From positions 620,001-684,000 of the forward strand of contig NC_010694.1 of assembly GCF_000026185.1 (NCBI RefSeq): DNA of 64,000 nucleotides. The letters run 5' to 3'. This stretch comes from Erwinia tasmaniensis Et1/99. Its GTDB lineage: Bacteria; Pseudomonadota; Gammaproteobacteria; Enterobacterales; Enterobacteriaceae. Below are positions 34,790 to 42,090 of the stretch, piece after piece. The translations under genes and the position numbers were made by a program. A model generated the notes under the pieces. The model was given only the letters and a program-made list of their open reading frames with translations, did no database searches and was not told where the DNA came from. The stretch's first letter is position 1, and each line of letters begins with the position of its first letter.

Positions 34790-35271
34790 TGATGGTGCTG
34801 GGGTTATATGTCTTCATGCTGCGTACAGTGCCGTATCAGGAGCTGCAATATCAGCGAAGCTGGCGACACGCCGCCAACAGTCGGGTGAACCGCAGACCAT
34901 CAACGCAGTTTCTTGGCCCGGATAACGATTCACTGACGTTATCTGGCGTACTGTTGCCGGAAGTCACCGGCGGCAGGCTGTCATTGCTGGCACTGGAGCA
35001 AATGGCAGAGCTGGGCAAAGCATGGCCCTTGATTGAGGGAAGCGGGACCATTTACGGCATGTTTGTGATCGAGAGCCTGAGCCAGACCAAATCGGAATTT
35101 TTTGAAAGCGGAATGCCTCGCCGTATTGAATTTACGATGACCCTGAAAAGGGTTGATGAGTCGCTGTCTGATATGTTCGGCAGCCTCAGCGATCGGCTCA
35201 GTAACCTGCAAGACTCTGCAACGTCTGCGATAGGTAATATTAAAAATACGGTTGGAGGGTTACTGCAGTGA
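34786..35271 (+). CDS. U: Tail protein U
   Basis: The protein has 161 residues (P2 U, 159). It is the tail terminator-type protein of P2-like phages. VLGLYVFMLRTVPYQELQYQRSWRH and SGMPRRIEFTMTLKRVDES are conserved. It overlaps T by four bases and D by four. Confidence 0.95.
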   Translation: MMMVLGLYVFMLRTVPYQELQYQRSWRHAANSRVNRRPSTQFLGPDNDSLTLSGVLLPEVTGGRLSLLALEQMAELGKAWPLIEGSGTIYGMFVIESLSQTKSEFFESGMPRRIEFTMTLKRVDESLSDMFGSLSDRLSNLQDSATSAIGNIKNTVGGLLQ

Positions 35272-36368
35272 ATTTTAGTTCCGATCATTTCGACCTGAAC
35301 AGAAGAAGCCCGGCTTTCAGTATCACAATTGAAGGTAAGGACGTGACTACCGCGCTGGATGCGCGCCTGATGAGTCTGACGCTCACCGACAACCGGGGTT
35401 TTGAGGCTGACCAGCTTGATCTGGAGCTGGACGACGCAGACGGGCAGATCGTTCTGCCGCGACGTGGTGCCGTTATTCAGCTGGCGCTAGGATGGAAAGG
35501 CCGGCCGCTTTTCCCAAAAGGGGCATTCACCGTGGATGAGATTGAGCATAGCGGGGCCCCTGACCGCCTGACCATTCGCGCACGTAGCGCCGATTTTCGT
35601 GAAACCCTCAATACCCGCCGTGAAAAGTCATGGCACCAGACAACCGTAGGCGATGTGGTAAAGGAAATCGCCTCACGGCACAACCTAAAGATGGCGCTGG
35701 GTAAAGACCTGACGGACAAAGCTGTTGATCACATTGACCAGACAAATGAAAGCGATGCCAGTTTCCTGATGAAGCTGGCGCGTCAGTATGGGGCGATTGC
35801 TTCCGTAAAATATGGAAACCTGCTGTTTATCCGGCAGGGGCAGGGAAGAACGGCGAGCGGTAAGCCACTGCCGGTAATCACTATTGAGCGCAAAGCCGGT
35901 GACGGCCATCGTTTTACCCTGGCCGATCGTGGTGCTTATACCGGCGTGATTGCCAGTTGGTTGCATACCCGTGAACCCAAGAAAAAAGAAACAACCAGGG
36001 TTAAGCGCCGCCGTAAGAAAACCACCAAACCTAAAGAACCGGAAGCGAAGCAGGGGGATTATCTGGTGGGAACATATGAAAACGTGCTGGTTCTTAATCG
36101 TACCTACGCCAACCACAGCAACGCTGAGCGAGCGGCAAAAATGCAATGGGAGCGCCTGCAACGAGGGGTTGCGTCATTCTCCCTGCAACTCGCTGAGGGC
36201 CGGGCAGATCTCTACACCGAAATGCCGGTAAAAGCGCGGGGCTTTAAACAGCCTATTGATGATGCTGAATGGACCATTACAACTCTGACGCATAGTGTAA
36301 GTGCGGATAATGGTTTCACTACCAGTCTGGAGCTTGAGGTTAAAATTGATGATTTAGAACTCGAATAG
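35268..36368 (+). CDS. D: Tail hub protein D
   Basis: The protein has 366 residues (P2 D, 387). It is the baseplate hub, related to the gp27-like part of VgrG. TVDEIEHSGAPDRLTIRARSADF and KSWHQTTVGDVVKEIASRHNL are conserved. A basic linker (KKKETTRVKRRRKKTTK) lies at about residue 235. It ends the FI operon; a short hairpin and ogr follow. Confidence 0.95.
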   Translation: MNFSSDHFDLNRRSPAFSITIEGKDVTTALDARLMSLTLTDNRGFEADQLDLELDDADGQIVLPRRGAVIQLALGWKGRPLFPKGAFTVDEIEHSGAPDRLTIRARSADFRETLNTRREKSWHQTTVGDVVKEIASRHNLKMALGKDLTDKAVDHIDQTNESDASFLMKLARQYGAIASVKYGNLLFIRQGQGRTASGKPLPVITIERKAGDGHRFTLADRGAYTGVIASWLHTREPKKKETTRVKRRRKKTTKPKEPEAKQGDYLVGTYENVLVLNRTYANHSNAERAAKMQWERLQRGVASFSLQLAEGRADLYTEMPVKARGFKQPIDDAEWTITTLTHSVSADNGFTTSLELEVKIDDLELE

Positions 36369-36373
36369 TAGTA

Positions 36374-36391
36374 AATTCACTAAAGTGAATT
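36374..36391 (+). terminator. Hairpin between D and ogr
   Basis: AATTCACT-AA-AGTGAATT is followed by AAAAAA rather than T on this strand, so it could act as a weak terminator for leftward RNA, or as an ogr control element. The loop is only two bases. Confidence 0.4.
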
Positions 36392-36417
36392 AAAAAACGT
36401 CAAATGAGGTTCTGATC

Positions 36418-36636
36418 ATGATGAATTGCCCTAAATGTGGACACGCAGCGCATACAAGAAGCAGCTTTAGGGTATCGGACCATACAAAAGAACGTTATTG
36501 CCAGTGCCAAAATATTAACTGTGGTGCTACTTTTGTTACTCATGAAACCGTTGTGAGATACATTGCTACCCCCAACCTAATTGACCACGCCCCACCACAC
36601 TCATCAATGGGTGGACAGGGGCATATGAGCTTTTAA
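36418..36636 (+). CDS. ogr: Ogr-type late-gene activator (zinc finger)
   Basis: The protein has 72 residues (P2 Ogr, 72). The metal-binding pattern is CPKCG (Cys at 4 and 7) and CQCQNINCGATF, giving the C-x2-C and C-x4-C of the family; YIATPN follows. It binds TGT-N12-ACA sites with RNA polymerase alpha and turns on late genes. It lies between D and the right end, as in P2 and 186. Confidence 0.95.
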   Translation: MMNCPKCGHAAHTRSSFRVSDHTKERYCQCQNINCGATFVTHETVVRYIATPNLIDHAPPHSSMGGQGHMSF

Positions 36637-36651
36637 AGCCACTGATTAGGT

Positions 36652-37026
36652 TTATATTTTTTCGATTAAACTGGTTCTGTATTCTTCAGCTTGCTTGAAG
36701 TCCATGGAACCAGTTTTTTTACACTCCATCCCACCGCCATTTATTTTGTAACCTTGATCGGACGTGACACTCCATAGAGTAATTTTTTTGATTGTCCCTG
36801 GACTCCACTTGTTCATAAAGTAGTCGTCACATATCGCGCTGAACAAGGATTTCGCAGCGTCTATCATTAGCGCTTGCTTGTTGTATCTGATGGCCAGCTC
36901 ACCACTTTCCAGTACATGAGTTCTGGTATCGTAACCAGCTATCAGATTTTCGATGGAGTTGGGTATTTTGTCCGCGAATGCGCTCTGAGACGTGATCAGT
37001 AACAGAGCTAATAAAGGTTTTTTCAT
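36652..37026 (-). CDS. Secreted cargo protein beside attR
   Basis: The protein has 124 residues. Residues 1-18 (MKKPLLALLLITSQSAFA) form a clear signal peptide with an Ala-x-Ala cleavage site, so the product is periplasmic. It has cysteines near CDDYF and MECKK. It is transcribed opposite to ogr, from a promoter that would sit near the arm-site repeats. No relative is recognised. By place it is a lysogenic conversion gene expressed from the prophage. Confidence 0.7.
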   Translation of the reverse strand: MKKPLLALLLITSQSAFADKIPNSIENLIAGYDTRTHVLESGELAIRYNKQALMIDAAKSLFSAICDDYFMNKWSPGTIKKITLWSVTSDQGYKINGGGMECKKTGSMDFKQAEEYRTSLIEKI

Positions 37027-37066
37027 GCGAGATCGTCCTTTAAAAGTAAAAGCATGTGAAAAATCA

Positions 37067-37085
37067 CCGCCATTTCACCGCCACT
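37067..37085. promoter_or_regulatory. Putative arm-type sites, right end
   Basis: CCGCCATTTC-ACCGCCACT matches 6891-6910 except for a one-base spacing change. It lies 96 bases inside the attR core, mirroring the left end in the same orientation. Confidence 0.5.
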
Positions 37086-37104
37086 CGGAAACGAGATAAC
37101 AAAA

Positions 37105-37126
37105 AAGCCACCTTGAAAGGTGGCTT
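37105..37126. terminator. Intrinsic terminator in the right prophage arm
   Basis: AAGCCACCTT and AAGGTGGCTT form a 10-bp stem with a very short loop, with A-rich DNA on the left and TAATTT on the right, so it may work in both directions. It separates prophage transcription from the tRNA. Confidence 0.75.
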
Positions 37127-37152
37127 AATTTACTGATTTAACAGGTGAAATT

Positions 37153-37229
37153 TGGTGGCCCCTGCTGGACTTGAACCAGCGACCAAGCGATTATGAGTCG
37201 CGTGCTCTAACCAACTGAGCTAAGGGGCC
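37153..37229 (-). tRNA. ileY: tRNA-Ile2 (anticodon CAT)
   Basis: The 77-nt gene has acceptor arms GGCCCCT and AGGGGCC, an encoded CCA, TTCAAGTCC in the T arm and the anticodon loop CTCATAA. The body matches the minor tRNA-Ile whose CAU anticodon is changed to lysidine by TilS, not elongator or initiator tRNA-Met. The 18-bp att core covers its anticodon arm; the 3' half therefore comes from the phage side of attR and keeps the gene complete. Confidence 0.93.
37181..37198. repeat. attR core (18-bp repeat inside tRNA-Ile2)
   Basis: Identical to 6788-6805. The core lies over the anticodon arm, a preferred site of tyrosine integrases. Confidence 0.8.
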
Positions 37230-37392
37230 TGAGGCGCGGAATTATAATGTAACTACGCGGTACGATCCAGTATTTAACATCCGTTTGATGTATTTTTAGA
37301 CAAACTATCCTGCCGGGAAGCAGTTGAATATTAAACTTTATCTTGCAGCACGATTCACGCATACCTGTAGCATTAGAGAACAATGCCCTACA

Positions 37393-37989
37393 TTACCCAA
37401 TACCGCGAAGTAACGTTTTATCTGCCTTCCTGTCATTGGAATTGATCTTGCGGTAGACAGCACTGCTCCAGTGACGGCTGCCGGCATGTTTTTCGCCCCG
37501 CCAGCCAAGTTTTCTTAGCTGGCGGGAAATAAGTTTGTTCATGATGCCGTGCCCCATCAGCAAAACATTGCCGTGCTGTGCCAGCTCGCTCAGCCGCCCT
37601 GCTGCCTTTACCGCCCGCTGTTTAGCCTGCGCGTAAGATTCAACCTTTCCGCTATAGCCAAGCAGCCATATGACGCGCAGCAGCAGCAACCATACAAAGG
37701 GTGGCAGGGTGGGAAATGCCAGCGGTATCACCGGAAGCGCCACCTCGCTGTAAAGACTGTCAATACGGCTTGCAGTCTTGCCGAGCCTTTCCAGCGAAGA
37801 GCGTGCCCGAGGTAGCGGGCTGGTGACGATGATATCCGCCTGTGCTGCAAGACGCAGACTGCTGTCGGTAGGTTTATCGCAAATTTCGGCGAGATCGTAG
37901 GCATCGCACCATTGCGCCATTGCCAGCGCAGAGCGGCGACCGGTTAGCGATCGATGAGGTTTTCCGTGGCGCATTAGTGTGATAGTCAT
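37393..37989 (-). CDS. Histidine phosphatase family protein
   Basis: The protein has 198 residues. It belongs to the phosphoglycerate-mutase-like superfamily: LMRHGKP near residue 5 carries the catalytic His, an internal Arg follows in SPLPRARSS, and MGHGIMNK at about residue 145 carries the second His. A membrane-like stretch (FPTLPPFVWLLLLRVIWLLGY) in the middle is unusual. Its substrate is unknown. It reads away from the large intergenic region. Confidence 0.8.
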   Translation of the reverse strand: MTITLMRHGKPHRSLTGRRSALAMAQWCDAYDLAEICDKPTDSSLRLAAQADIIVTSPLPRARSSLERLGKTASRIDSLYSEVALPVIPLAFPTLPPFVWLLLLRVIWLLGYSGKVESYAQAKQRAVKAAGRLSELAQHGNVLLMGHGIMNKLISRQLRKLGWRGEKHAGSRHWSSAVYRKINSNDRKADKTLLRGIG

Positions 37990-38259
37990 ATTTATCCGCC
38001 TGACTGTTGAGGGTCTTTTTTATCTTAGCTGCGGCCAGGCACCTAAATAAGCCTGTGATTCTTAATGCTGTCATCGTTTTGTCATGTCGGGTCGTTATCT
38101 TTGATGTGCAAAGCCACAACATGTAAGAATTTTCTTTGTTTATCCACTTTATTCCTGAATATAAAAAAAAATATTTAGTTATAAAAGTTTTAATTCAATG
38201 ATTTTATTGGTTTTAGTGTTTTTGCCTCAAAAAAACCGCTCTTATATTGGTAAGTTAAC
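37990..38259. other. AT-rich intergenic region left of the transporter promoter
   Basis: This region between the divergent phosphatase and transporter genes is AT-rich. It contains no convincing ORF; the only open frame on the minus strand (37874-38122) overlaps the phosphatase gene start and has no ribosome site. Confidence 0.6.
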
Positions 38260-38287
38260 TTGATTTATCTACACGCGTAGATACAAT
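38260..38287 (+). promoter_or_regulatory. Promoter with LacI-type operator in the spacer
   Basis: TTGATT (38260-38265) and TACAAT (38282-38287) are spaced 16 bases, a fair sigma-70 promoter. The spacer holds TATCTAC-ACGC-GTAGATA (38266-38283), a dyad with 7-bp perfect arms and a central CG, the style of LacI-family operators. The LacI-type regulator encoded at 40020 is the obvious candidate. Transcription would start at about 38,294, leaving a 250-nt leader. Confidence 0.6.
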
Positions 38288-38293
38288 GACACC

Positions 38294-38543
38294 GTAGTGA
38301 AAATTCACGGTGTTTGATAGTTGTCAGCTACTACAAGATCAAATTTGTTTGACGTTACTTATGCGGCTGGTCATTTTAGACCGTCGGCGTTAAGCAAATA
38401 TAGCGTTCCAACACCAGGGAACTTTATAGCGATCCTCAGTTATAGCTTTTTAACGGCGCATCATCACTGGTGAGTTTTCCTCCGCGGAGGAGTGCGTACC
38501 AGGGAGGGTGCCAAACAGAGCTCCTCACCTCAGGGAATTTCTC
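38294..38543 (+). promoter_or_regulatory. Long, structured 5' leader of the transporter gene
   Basis: The leader contains a stem ACACCGT/ACGGTGT at 38289-38312 and a nested set near the start codon: GGCGC (38455-38459) with GTGCC (38508-38512), CTGGT (38467-38471) with ACCAG (38498-38502), and the palindrome CCTCCGCGGAGG (38479-38490) in the middle. The block ends just before the ribosome site. It may be a control element; I do not recognise a known riboswitch. Confidence 0.4.
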
Positions 38544-39938
38544 ATGTCTACACCTCAAAACGTTGCTCAGGATAGTGCTATACAGGCTGATTCTGCGGCC
38601 GATGAACGTTTAACGACTCGCGAAGGACGTAAAGATTTCTGGCGTGCCACCTTCTCATGCTGGCTTGGCACCGCGATGGAATATGCCGATTTTGCACTGT
38701 ACGGACTGGCCGCCGGTATTATTTTTGGCGATGTCTTCTTCCCCGCGTCAACGCCTGCTATGGCGCTGCTTTCCACCTTTGCTACCTTCTCCGTGGGTTT
38801 TGTGGCCCGGCCGATTGGCGCTTTATTCTTCGGCTGGCTCGGTGACCGTAAGGGGCGCAAAGTGGTGATGGTCTCTACCATTATCCTGATGGGTGCCTCC
38901 ACGACGCTTATCGGGCTCATCCCCAGCTATGCCTCAATTGGCCTGTGGGCTCCCGCCTGTTTAGTCCTGTTACGTTTTACCCAAGGTTTTGGTGCCGGGG
39001 CCGAACTCTCCGGGGGAACGGTAACGCTGGGCGAATATGCCCCGAAACAGCGGCGTGGCTTGGTTTCGTCGATCATTGCTCTTGGTTCTAACAGCGGTAC
39101 GCTGCTGGCTTCCCTGGTGTGGCTGGCAGTGATTCAAATGGATCAGCAGTCTCTGTTAGAGTGGGGATGGCGTATTCCTTTCCTCTGTAGTTCCCTGATC
39201 GCGCTGGTCGCGTTGTGGATCCGCCGTAACCTGAAAGAAACCCCGGTATTTGAACGCAAAAAGGCCGAAATGGAAGCGCAGCGCGCGCGGATACGGGTTA
39301 CTCAGCCTCCTGTGCAGGACACGCGTGGTTTTTGGCGCCGTAGCCGGGCCTTTCTGACGATGGTCGGTTTGCGTATTGGTGAGAATGGCCCGTCTTACAT
39401 CGCCCAGGGTTTTATTATCGGCTACGTGGTCAAAATCCTGGCGGTGGACAAGTCGGTCGCAACCAGTGCGGTCATGATTGCCTCCCTGCTTGGCTTCCTG
39501 ATCGTACCGCTGGCCGGCTGGCTTTCGGATCGTTTCGGTCGCCGTATTACCTATCGCTGGTTCTGTCTGCTGTTAATCCTTTATGCTTTCCCTGCCTTTA
39601 TGCTGCTCGACTCGCGTGAGCCTGCCATTATTATCGCCACCATCGTGACGGGAATGGGGCTGGCATCGTTAGGGATCTTTGGCGTGCAGGCGGCGTGGGG
39701 GGTAGAAATGTTTGGTGTGCATCACCGCTACACGAAAATGGCCACGGCGAAAGAGGTCGGCTCTATCCTTTCCGGTGGAACGGCACCGCTGGTGGCGGCA
39801 GCACTTCTCTCGTGGACCGGGCACTGGTGGCCGATTGCCACCTATTTCGCGGTGATGGCCGCTATCGGTTTCCTGACCACATTCGTGGCGCCGGAAACGC
39901 GCGGGCGCGATCTTAACGCCGCGGAAGATGCGATATAA
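38544..39938 (+). CDS. MFS transporter (metabolite:H+ symporter type)
   Basis: The protein has 464 residues from ATG 38544, preceded by AGGGA; the frame opens further up without a good site. It has 12 predicted membrane segments and the MFS signature GDRKGRK after segment 2 (GWLGDRKGRKVVM) and DRFGRR in the second half. The MHS-type subfamily includes sialate, proline-betaine and shikimate carriers. With the neighbouring LacI regulator and nucleoside hydrolase it probably takes up a nucleoside or related compound. Confidence 0.85.
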   Translation: MSTPQNVAQDSAIQADSAADERLTTREGRKDFWRATFSCWLGTAMEYADFALYGLAAGIIFGDVFFPASTPAMALLSTFATFSVGFVARPIGALFFGWLGDRKGRKVVMVSTIILMGASTTLIGLIPSYASIGLWAPACLVLLRFTQGFGAGAELSGGTVTLGEYAPKQRRGLVSSIIALGSNSGTLLASLVWLAVIQMDQQSLLEWGWRIPFLCSSLIALVALWIRRNLKETPVFERKKAEMEAQRARIRVTQPPVQDTRGFWRRSRAFLTMVGLRIGENGPSYIAQGFIIGYVVKILAVDKSVATSAVMIASLLGFLIVPLAGWLSDRFGRRITYRWFCLLLILYAFPAFMLLDSREPAIIIATIVTGMGLASLGIFGVQAAWGVEMFGVHHRYTKMATAKEVGSILSGGTAPLVAAALLSWTGHWWPIATYFAVMAAIGFLTTFVAPETRGRDLNAAEDAI

Positions 39939-39966
39939 CCACGCATTAATACGCCAGAAACTTTTG

Positions 39967-39992
39967 GGCCGGAGACTTTCTCTGGCCTTTAT
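39967..39992 (+). terminator. Intrinsic terminator between transporter and regulator
   Basis: GGCCGGAGA and TCTCTGGCC form a 9-bp stem with one G-T pair, followed by TTTATTATTTT. Read-through or a separate start for the regulator gene is needed. Confidence 0.85.
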
Positions 39993-40019
39993 TATTTTGA
40001 TATTAAAGGGAGACCCGTC

Positions 40020-41033
40020 GTGCCGAAACAGATTAATCAGCGCGCCACCCGAGCTGACGTAGCGAAGGAAGCGGGAACGTCGGTGGCGGTGGTCAGTTAC
40101 GTTGTGAATAACGGACCACGCCCGGTAGCACTGGCAACGCGCGAAAGGGTGCTGGCTGCGATTAAGAAAACCGGCTACCGCCCCAACAACGTGGCGCGTG
40201 CCCTGGCTTCAGGAACGACCAAAACTTACGGGCTGGTCGTGCCAAACGTCAATAATGCCTTCATTGCTTCCCTTGCCCATGAACTGCAGCAGGAAGCGCT
40301 GGCGAACGACATGGTCATGTTGTTGGGTGATGCCGGCGACGATCGCAAACGCGAGCTGCAGCTGATCAACAATCTTTTGAGTCAGCAAATTAACGGGCTG
40401 ATCTACATCAGCGTCGATCGTCATCCTTATATTGATGTTTTGCAGGCCAGCGGTACGCCATTCGTTATGCTCGACAGGGTTGATCCGTCTTTGCAGGTTA
40501 ACGTTTTACGCGTGGATGAACGTGAAGCCGCGCGTCAGGTGACCTCACATTTACTGAGTCACGGCTATCAGGACGTCGGTATCATCTGCGGCCCGCTGGA
40601 AAGGCTCAATTCACAGGACAGGCTGCACGGGTGGCGCGAGGCGCTGGCAGAATATGGCGTTCATGAGCGTCCGGAATGGGTTTTTTCGACTCCTTACACT
40701 CGAGAGGGCGGTTACACTGCGGCAAAACGTATGTTAGAGAGCGGCACCCTTCCGCGGGCACTTTTTGCCACCAACGAGGCGCAGGCAATCGGCTGTATTC
40801 GCGCGTTGTACGAGCACGGTGTGCGGGTACCGGAGCAGATAGCGTTGGTGTGCTTCAATGGAACCGATCAATCTGCCTACCACCTGCCTTCACTGACTAC
40901 CGTACGCCAGCCGGTGCGTGAGATGGCAAAGGCCGCCATCAAAATGTTGGTGAACTGGAAAGGAGAAACCACGCTGCGTGAGTTTTCTCATCAACTTGAA
41001 ATTGGCGAGTCTTGCGGTTGCAGGCCGTCCTGA
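40020..41033 (+). CDS. LacI-family transcription regulator
   Basis: The protein has 337 residues from GTG 40020 with GGGAGA just upstream. The helix-turn-helix is RADVAKEAGTSVAVVSYVVNN, and the hinge VARALASGTTKTYGLVVPNVNNAF leads into a sugar-binding-like effector domain. It probably represses the transporter promoter at 38260-38287 and the hydrolase. The effector could be a nucleoside or purine, judging from the neighbours. Confidence 0.9.
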   Translation: MPKQINQRATRADVAKEAGTSVAVVSYVVNNGPRPVALATRERVLAAIKKTGYRPNNVARALASGTTKTYGLVVPNVNNAFIASLAHELQQEALANDMVMLLGDAGDDRKRELQLINNLLSQQINGLIYISVDRHPYIDVLQASGTPFVMLDRVDPSLQVNVLRVDEREAARQVTSHLLSHGYQDVGIICGPLERLNSQDRLHGWREALAEYGVHERPEWVFSTPYTREGGYTAAKRMLESGTLPRALFATNEAQAIGCIRALYEHGVRVPEQIALVCFNGTDQSAYHLPSLTTVRQPVREMAKAAIKMLVNWKGETTLREFSHQLEIGESCGCRPS

Positions 41034-41053
41034 TATTAAAAAGATAAAGATAA

Positions 41054-42040
41054 ATGAAACGTTTAATTATTGATTGCGATCCGGGGAATGGTATTACGGG
41101 AGCCAACGTTGACGACGGGCTGGCTATCGCGCTGGCGCTGTCCGCGCCGGAGGTGTCACTTGAGCTTATCACCACCGTAGCGGGTAATACCCAAAGCGAG
41201 ATCGGCTACAGTGTGGCAAAAGATTTGATCGAACGCTTAGGGCAGTCGGTGCCGGTGATTAAAGGTGCGGATGCCGCATTGAGTGAACCGAGTGCCCCGT
41301 GGCGAGCCTCGCTGGATTTGCGGGTGCACAGCCACCAGCTGGCACATTTATGGCAGGGAGTGCGTCAACCGCAGAGCTATTCACCCCCGCCAGTGGAAGC
41401 CGCCGATGCAATAGGGCAGCTTATTTGCGCTCATCCGGGGGAGATCACGCTGGTGGCCATTGGCCCACTGACCAACGTTGCCCTGGCGCTGGATCGCTAT
41501 CCGCAGATGGCCGATGCGGTGCAGGAAATTGCCATTATGGGCGGTGTATTTGCGCTGGACGACTTTATCAAAGACACCAATTTTGGTATTGACCCGGAGG
41601 CGGCGCACAGGGTATTGACCAGCGGTGCGAATATCACGTTGGTGCCGATGGATGTCACCAGCCAAACGCTGATGACCCATCAGGATCTTAACCGCATTGA
41701 GCAGATAGATACGCCGCTGGCGCGCTTCGTTACCGAAACCCTGCGTCCGTGGATCGATTATTCCATACAAACCCGACGTCTGGCGGGTTGCTGGATACAT
41801 GATGCGTTGGTGGTGGCCTGGTTACTGAATAAGCAGGTAGCAACTGCGGCAGACTACTTCGTTAATGTGGAGCTGCGGGAAGGGATGACGCGCGGTAAAG
41901 CATGGCGCTTTCGTCAACCGCTGCGGCTTGACGTCGGTATCGGCCAGCCGGAGGGCAGACCGGTGCAGGTGTTGAAAACGGTGGATAACTCACTGCTGCT
42001 GGCAATGCTGGAGCAAAGTCTGGCCCTGCCGTTGAGGTAG
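41054..42040 (+). CDS. Nucleoside hydrolase
   Basis: The protein has 328 residues. It belongs to the Asp-metal nucleoside hydrolase family (RihA/B/C-like) that splits ribonucleosides to base and ribose. The calcium-binding DxDPG-DD motif reads DCDPGNG...VDD at residues 7-21, with an insertion of about seven residues before the two Asp compared with RihA, as in one branch of the family. NFGIDPEAAHRVL and the LVPMDVT segment complete the site. It is 20 bases after the regulator gene. Confidence 0.88.
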   Translation: MKRLIIDCDPGNGITGANVDDGLAIALALSAPEVSLELITTVAGNTQSEIGYSVAKDLIERLGQSVPVIKGADAALSEPSAPWRASLDLRVHSHQLAHLWQGVRQPQSYSPPPVEAADAIGQLICAHPGEITLVAIGPLTNVALALDRYPQMADAVQEIAIMGGVFALDDFIKDTNFGIDPEAAHRVLTSGANITLVPMDVTSQTLMTHQDLNRIEQIDTPLARFVTETLRPWIDYSIQTRRLAGCWIHDALVVAWLLNKQVATAADYFVNVELREGMTRGKAWRFRQPLRLDVGIGQPEGRPVQVLKTVDNSLLLAMLEQSLALPLR

Positions 42041-42059
42041 GTTATCCCCGTTGCCGGTC

Positions 42060-42086
42060 GTGCGGGCCTGTGATTGAGGCCCGCAC
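42060..42086. terminator. Hairpin between convergent genes
   Basis: GTGCGGGCCT and AGGCCCGCAC form a 10-bp stem around a 7-base loop. It lies between the end of the hydrolase and of the leftward PepSY gene. There is no strong T run on either strand. Confidence 0.6.
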
Positions 42087-42090
42087 CGTA

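Larger units (their letters stand above)
6788..37198. mobile_element. 186/P2-type prophage, about 30.4 kb
   Basis: The gene order matches coliphage 186: int, CI-type repressor, apl, cII, fil, replication protein A, an SOS-controlled gene pair, cos, Q, P, O, N, M, L, X, lysis genes, R to I, H and tail-fibre chaperone, FI, FII, E/E', T, U, D, ogr. The ends are set by an 18-bp direct repeat. Its right copy lies inside tRNA-Ile2, the gene type that 186 itself uses as I recall. The length between repeats is the usual 30-31 kb. Cargo genes are apeA beside int, a two-gene cassette beside cos and a secreted protein gene beside attR. Only a dinI-like gene is broken. Confidence 0.93.

Noticed and set aside
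37874..38122. 82-codon frame on the minus strand upstream of the phosphatase gene
   Set aside because: It overlaps the start of the phosphatase gene in another frame and has no ribosome site.
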